Below, piece by piece: positions 6,847 to 9,762 of a stretch of 9,762 bases of DNA. Position 1 is the first letter of the stretch. Each line of letters starts with the position of its first letter. The notes below the pieces were generated by a model, which saw only the letters and a list, made by a program, of their open reading frames with translations, was not told where the DNA came from and ran no database searches. Origin of the DNA: an uncultured Bacteroidota bacterium (lineage in GTDB: Bacteria; Bacteroidota; Bacteroidia; Bacteroidales; SZUA-534); contig CALCFP010000039.1 of assembly GCA_937900725.1 (NCBI GenBank), forward strand, positions 1 through 9,762, written 5' to 3'. The position numbers and the translations under genes are program-made.

Positions 6847-7917
6847 TTATCTGTTTTTGGTTCGGTAGATATTCAGGAATACAGGCAAGTGGTCGCTGTA
6901 ACCGCCGAGATACTTGTACCCGGCATAAGTTCGGTAAGGCTTGAAGCCGACATTTGTCTCATCGGGTTCCAAGAGAAACGGCGCATCGAAAACGTGGGCA
7001 TCGTCTTTTGTGGTATAAAGCGGTCCGTTTCCATCAAGCAGAGAGCCAGTTATTATCATTTGGTCGAGTATTCCCCAGATGCCGTCGTATTTGTGCGTTC
7101 CCTGCCCTTTGACAAATTGCATATAATAAGCCAAATTGTAAAGTTCCGACTGCCGAATCGTGCTAAAATCGGTTTGTGCACGCAAGTCGACACAGACGCT
7201 GTTGTTGTCAGGATAGTCGTTCAAGTCGCCCATAATGACGATAGCGCTACGCGGATTCTCATTCAAGAGCGAGTCAACCTTGACACGTACAATGGCCGCA
7301 ACCGCCCTTCGCAATTCGTCAGACTCCATCTGCCCGCCCCAGCGCGATGGCCAATGATTGACAAAGACGTGCAACGTATCACCATAGACTGTCGTCCCTG
7401 ACGCCATAAGAATATCGCGAGTTCCTCTTCCGCTCTTCTGCACATTTACAGGAATAAATTTCACGTTGAACGGCTTAAAGCGTTTAGGCTGATAAAGCAT
7501 TGCAACATCGATACCGCGTCCGTCGGGCGATTCCTTGTGAAGAAAACTGTAGCCGAACCGTCTCAAATCGGACTGGTTGACAAGGCTCTCGACCACATAA
7601 CGCGATTCAATCTCGCTCAACCCTACAATATCGGGCGGATACCAACCTCCTATTGATGCTATCACCTTGCTGACCTGCGCGCGTTTGGTGTAGAAACGCT
7701 GTTTTGTCCAATGCTTTTCACCTTCAGGAGTAAACTCATCGTCGTTGGTCAGCGGATTGTCATCAATATCGAAAAAGTTTTCGCAGTTGTAGAACATAAT
7801 GCGAAGTGTCCGTTCCTGCTCTATGGCACGTTGCAACTCGGCTGGCATGCCATTATCCTGCGCCCTGACAAATAGGGCGAACATCATGACAAATACCGGT
7901 AGCAATAGACGTTTCAT
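6847..7917 (-). CDS. Secreted endonuclease/exonuclease/phosphatase-fold protein
   Basis: The 356-residue product has a signal peptide ending near RAQ (18-20), then an EEP-fold catalytic domain. Motifs in order are MFYNCENFFD (41-50, metal and substrate Asn44), GLSEIES (99-105, metal-binding Glu102), GRGIDVAMLY (133-142), FVNHWPSRWGG (185-195, with His188), IMGDLNDYPDNNS (228-240, Asp231 and Asn233) and GYSDHLPVF (339-347, the final Asp-His pair). The catalytic set looks complete. The W-PSRWGG form belongs to the branch common in Bacteroidota, whose substrates are not settled: DNA, RNA, a nucleotide or a phosphorylated lipid or sugar are all possible. Its ATG overlaps the TGA of the upstream beta-helix gene (ATGA, 4 bases), and it ends 3 bases before the CapA-like gene, so the three are probably translated together. 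Confidence 0.88.
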   Translation of the reverse strand: MKRLLLPVFVMMFALFVRAQDNGMPAELQRAIEQERTLRIMFYNCENFFDIDDNPLTNDDEFTPEGEKHWTKQRFYTKRAQVSKVIASIGGWYPPDIVGLSEIESRYVVESLVNQSDLRRFGYSFLHKESPDGRGIDVAMLYQPKRFKPFNVKFIPVNVQKSGRGTRDILMASGTTVYGDTLHVFVNHWPSRWGGQMESDELRRAVAAIVRVKVDSLLNENPRSAIVIMGDLNDYPDNNSVCVDLRAQTDFSTIRQSELYNLAYYMQFVKGQGTHKYDGIWGILDQMIITGSLLDGNGPLYTTKDDAHVFDAPFLLEPDETNVGFKPYRTYAGYKYLGGYSDHLPVFLNIYRTKNR

Positions 7918-8837
7918 TTTTCAATTCTTTCGTATGCGCCCAAGTCGGGTTTGTCGTCACGTTGATTACCATCCAGATCAATTGGATATTCGGAAAGGTA
8001 ATAATCATGTCCCTTATCCTTTGCCGCAGACAACGTGTCAAGATGGAAATCGCCTTCAGAAATGTTCACGAATCGTGGCAACGAATCAATGTCAGATATG
8101 ACATTTCGGAACACGCCTTGACCTGGCATTTTTTCTTTATCATTGTACCTTAACATACAGTTTTCAAATGCATACGCAAATTGAGCCATATCGGTAGGAA
8201 CCATATCAACAACGAACTCTGAATTTAGGGAGCCATAAATGATACTGTTCGAAAATTGTGCCAAGAAATCATAGACAATGACTGTTTCTTCATTGTCTAT
8301 GTAATAATTATTGAAAATAAGCGATGGATTCCTATGAGAAGGATTGTAGTTGGCCAATGTGGAATGAATGAACTGGTAGTCTCCTCCCAATGTCAAAGCA
8401 GCGGCATAATATCCACAATTTGATATAACAGTATTGTAAACCAGCATATTGGCATTTTGAGCATAAATGCCGGCAATTGACATATTCTGTATAATGGAAT
8501 TTGACAATGTCAAAGTCTGCTCATCTTCAAAATGGTTATCTACCTGAATACCCTTGATGCCATTTTTTATGATAGCATAATCAATTGTATTTCCACGACT
8601 TCCATCAAGAATATGAATATTGCCGAAATAATACATATTGTCATTCACGACATATGAAGCGCCCCATTGACCAGACTTGTCTGAATAGTATTTATCCAAA
8701 CGGTCACCTTGCATAAAGACAGGTGCATCAACAGTGCCATTAACATGAAGTTTACCCTTTACAATAAGGCTAGAATTATTGTGAAAATAAATGCGAGTAC
8801 CAGGATCGATAATAAGTGTACATGCCGAGTCCACCAA
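7914..8837 (-). CDS. Parallel beta-helix C-terminal part of a split lipoprotein gene
   Basis: The frame runs from a TTG at 8837 to TGA at 7914, 307 codons, but TTG is probably not a true start. The frame is open up to 8870 and beyond through the A run, and those codons (NDRPYLIYNSVLVDSA) look like conserved protein of this family. From the TTG, residues 6-19 (CTLIIDPGTRIYFH) are the entry rung of a right-handed parallel beta-helix. Repeating short strands follow (TIDYAIIKNGIKGIQVDN, LTLSNSIIQNMSIAGIYAQN, MLVYNTVISNCGYYAAALT). A typical ending follows: F-LDTLSAAKDKG, then DLDGNQRDDKPDLGAYE. I know this as the C-terminal part of one surface lipoprotein whose N-terminal part is here in another frame at 8918-9364. 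No signal peptide is present on this half, so alone it would stay in the cytoplasm. The ligand is unknown; carbohydrate binding is a guess from the fold. Confidence 0.75.
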   Translation of the reverse strand: MVDSACTLIIDPGTRIYFHNNSSLIVKGKLHVNGTVDAPVFMQGDRLDKYYSDKSGQWGASYVVNDNMYYFGNIHILDGSRGNTIDYAIIKNGIKGIQVDNHFEDEQTLTLSNSIIQNMSIAGIYAQNANMLVYNTVISNCGYYAAALTLGGDYQFIHSTLANYNPSHRNPSLIFNNYYIDNEETVIVYDFLAQFSNSIIYGSLNSEFVVDMVPTDMAQFAYAFENCMLRYNDKEKMPGQGVFRNVISDIDSLPRFVNISEGDFHLDTLSAAKDKGHDYYLSEYPIDLDGNQRDDKPDLGAYERIEK

Positions 8838-8868
8838 TACTGAGTTATAAATAAGGTATGGCCTGTCA

Positions 8869-8886
8869 TTTTTTTTTTTTTTTTTT
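8869..8886. repeat. 18-base homopolymer (poly-A on the coding strand)
   Basis: An uninterrupted run of 18 T on the plus strand, that is 18 A in the coding direction of the lipoprotein/beta-helix locus. It lies exactly between the two halves of the split gene. Runs of this length are rare in bacterial coding DNA and are prone to slippage in replication, transcription and sequencing. Confidence 0.95.
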
Positions 8887-8917
8887 AAATAAATGAATTT
8901 TTACCGATTTCGAAATA

Positions 8918-9364
8918 TTATTCATTATATAGATGAACATTCTGACCAAAGGCTTCAAGTTTCACATCTTGTTGGTTGCCATTGGTTTCAAACAGAATAG
9001 AGTCAAAAACCAGAATTGGAGAATCGCTATCTTTGGGATCTACTGTCACTTCCACAAATACGAAAGCGCTATCATTGCCGCGTATTTCCAAATTTCTGAT
9101 ATCATTTGATGCGATTCCATCGACATTCAGCCGATAGTATTTGCTTTGCAATGAAACCGAAGTACGGACTGCATCATTGTTACGGTTATAGACGATGAAC
9201 TGGTGCGTGGTTGAACCAACATTTGAAAAAATGGTGTCAAATTTCAAAGTGTCTATAGAAAAAGACAAACGAGCAGAAGTGGAATTAGTAAAACTCTCCT
9301 TTTCATAACACGATTGTAACAATAAGACACACAGCACAATGCTGCACAAATGGAATAATCTCAT
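8918..9364 (-). CDS. Lipoprotein N-terminal part of a split beta-helix gene
   Basis: ATG at 9364 is chosen over a TTG at 9391 because it opens a classic lipoprotein signal (MRLFHLCSIVLCVLLLQSC): Cys19 is the lipidation site in the lipobox LLQSC. The 148-residue product then has a beta-sandwich-like domain with conserved pieces: LSFSIDTLKFDTIFSNVGST, QFIVYNRNND, LEIRGNDSAFVFVEVTVDP and DSILFETNGNQQDVKLEAFGQNV. In Bacteroidales proteins I recall, this domain is followed directly by a PYLIY segment and a parallel beta-helix. Here a TAA at 8918-8920 ends the frame and the remainder is in another frame from about 8870. So this is probably the 5' fragment of a broken or phase-off gene, not a complete small lipoprotein. 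It begins 43 bases after the PAS gene ends. If made alone it would be a short membrane-anchored protein. Confidence 0.75.
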   Translation of the reverse strand: MRLFHLCSIVLCVLLLQSCYEKESFTNSTSARLSFSIDTLKFDTIFSNVGSTTHQFIVYNRNNDAVRTSVSLQSKYYRLNVDGIASNDIRNLEIRGNDSAFVFVEVTVDPKDSDSPILVFDSILFETNGNQQDVKLEAFGQNVHLYNE

Positions 9365-9407
9365 AACAAGTTTAATTTCCAAACGGCACAAAGCAGAAAT
9401 TATTGCG

Positions 9408-9762
9408 TCAGAACAATTCCACCTCTATGTTTTGGATAAATGCTGTATAAGTGTACTCGTTTTGAACTTTTGCGCCAGCCAGCAAGATGATTACAGGCTT
9501 TTCAGAACCATCCTTGGCAAGGATTTGCACTTCTTTGCGCTTGCCAACATCCTTACGTTTGTCAGGATGGAGCAAATTGACCATAAACTCATCTTCATCT
9601 TCAGGTGTGTATTTACGGAACAGCATCTTGATATTTTGACCAAGCACCTCGCTGCGTGAATATCCCCATAATGTCTCTGCTGCACGATTGAAGAATTCGA
9701 CATCGCCAGCCTGATTAATAGTAACTATAGCATCGTGGGCACCTTCAAGAGTCTTTTCATTA
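9408..9762 (-). CDS. PAS-domain protein, C-terminal end only (cut by window edge)
   Basis: The frame is open from the right edge to the TGA at 9408-9410, so 117 codons are visible; an in-frame GTG at 9647 is internal and not the start. The visible part is one full PAS domain that ends the protein. It opens with EGAHDAIVTINQAGDVEFFN, then RAAETLWGYSRSEVLGQNIKMLF (the helix and loop that usually follow the first PAS strands). It continues through a charged segment (YTPEDEDEFM), then VQILAKDGSEKPVIILLAG, and finishes at YTYTAFIQNIEVELF. No kinase, GGDEF or DNA-binding domain follows, so any output domain is upstream, or this is one of several tandem PAS domains in a scaffold or sensor. Ligand and signal are unknown. 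It shares direction with the lipoprotein gene 43 bases downstream, but a functional link is only inferred from proximity. Confidence 0.8.
   Translation of the reverse strand, partial: NEKTLEGAHDAIVTINQAGDVEFFNRAAETLWGYSRSEVLGQNIKMLFRKYTPEDEDEFMVNLLHPDKRKDVGKRKEVQILAKDGSEKPVIILLAGAKVQNEYTYTAFIQNIEVELF

Noticed and set aside
6211..7401. Plus-strand open frames (162 and 170 codons) opposite the CapA-like and EEP genes
   Set aside because: They are antisense to genes with intact catalytic motifs, show no family features, and lie in the middle of a compact minus-strand operon.
9365..9407. Promoter for the lipoprotein gene in the gap after the PAS gene
   Set aside because: No TAnnTTTG element is present in these 43 bases, so read-through from the PAS gene or an unseen signal is as likely.

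Overview
The window looks like core chromosome of a member of Bacteroidales (Bacteroidota). The support is: ffh and folD side by side, no Shine-Dalgarno sequences before the starts checked, a TAnnTTTG-type -7 promoter element ahead of ffh, secreted proteins with 'AQ' signal-peptide ends, and a lipoprotein plus parallel beta-helix architecture I know from Bacteroides-type genomes. I see no rRNA, tRNA, CRISPR array, insertion sequence, prophage or integrase.

Plus strand, 1-3238: the 3' part of a family-4-like glycosyltransferase (cut by the left edge); an AT-rich 122-base gap; a PdxK/PdxY-type pyridoxal kinase; a secreted protein with a TPR-like N-terminus, a low-complexity charged middle and a conserved-looking C-terminus; and an Aha1/START-like single-domain protein whose start overlaps the preceding stop. 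The last three are closely spaced and probably form one transcript. A strong hairpin at 3276-3315 separates this block from the convergent genes and could terminate both sides.

Minus strand, 9762-3342, in transcription order: the C-terminal end of a PAS-domain protein (cut by the right edge); a lipoprotein N-terminal half; a parallel beta-helix C-terminal half; a secreted endonuclease/exonuclease/phosphatase-fold protein; a secreted CapA-like metallophosphoesterase; then, after a promoter-bearing gap, ffh (SRP54 GTPase) and folD (one-carbon folate enzyme). The beta-helix, EEP and CapA genes overlap by 4 bases or sit 3 bases apart, so they are probably made together and all act outside the cytoplasm.

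The most notable feature is at 8838-8920. A gene that I expect to encode one lipoprotein/beta-helix polypeptide is split between two reading frames, with an uninterrupted 18-base poly(A) run (coding strand) at the junction. This could be a slippage-prone phase-variable tract, a decayed gene, or an assembly error. Apart from this, the window looks like ordinary housekeeping and envelope genes. I did not find convincing evidence of a new multi-gene system.
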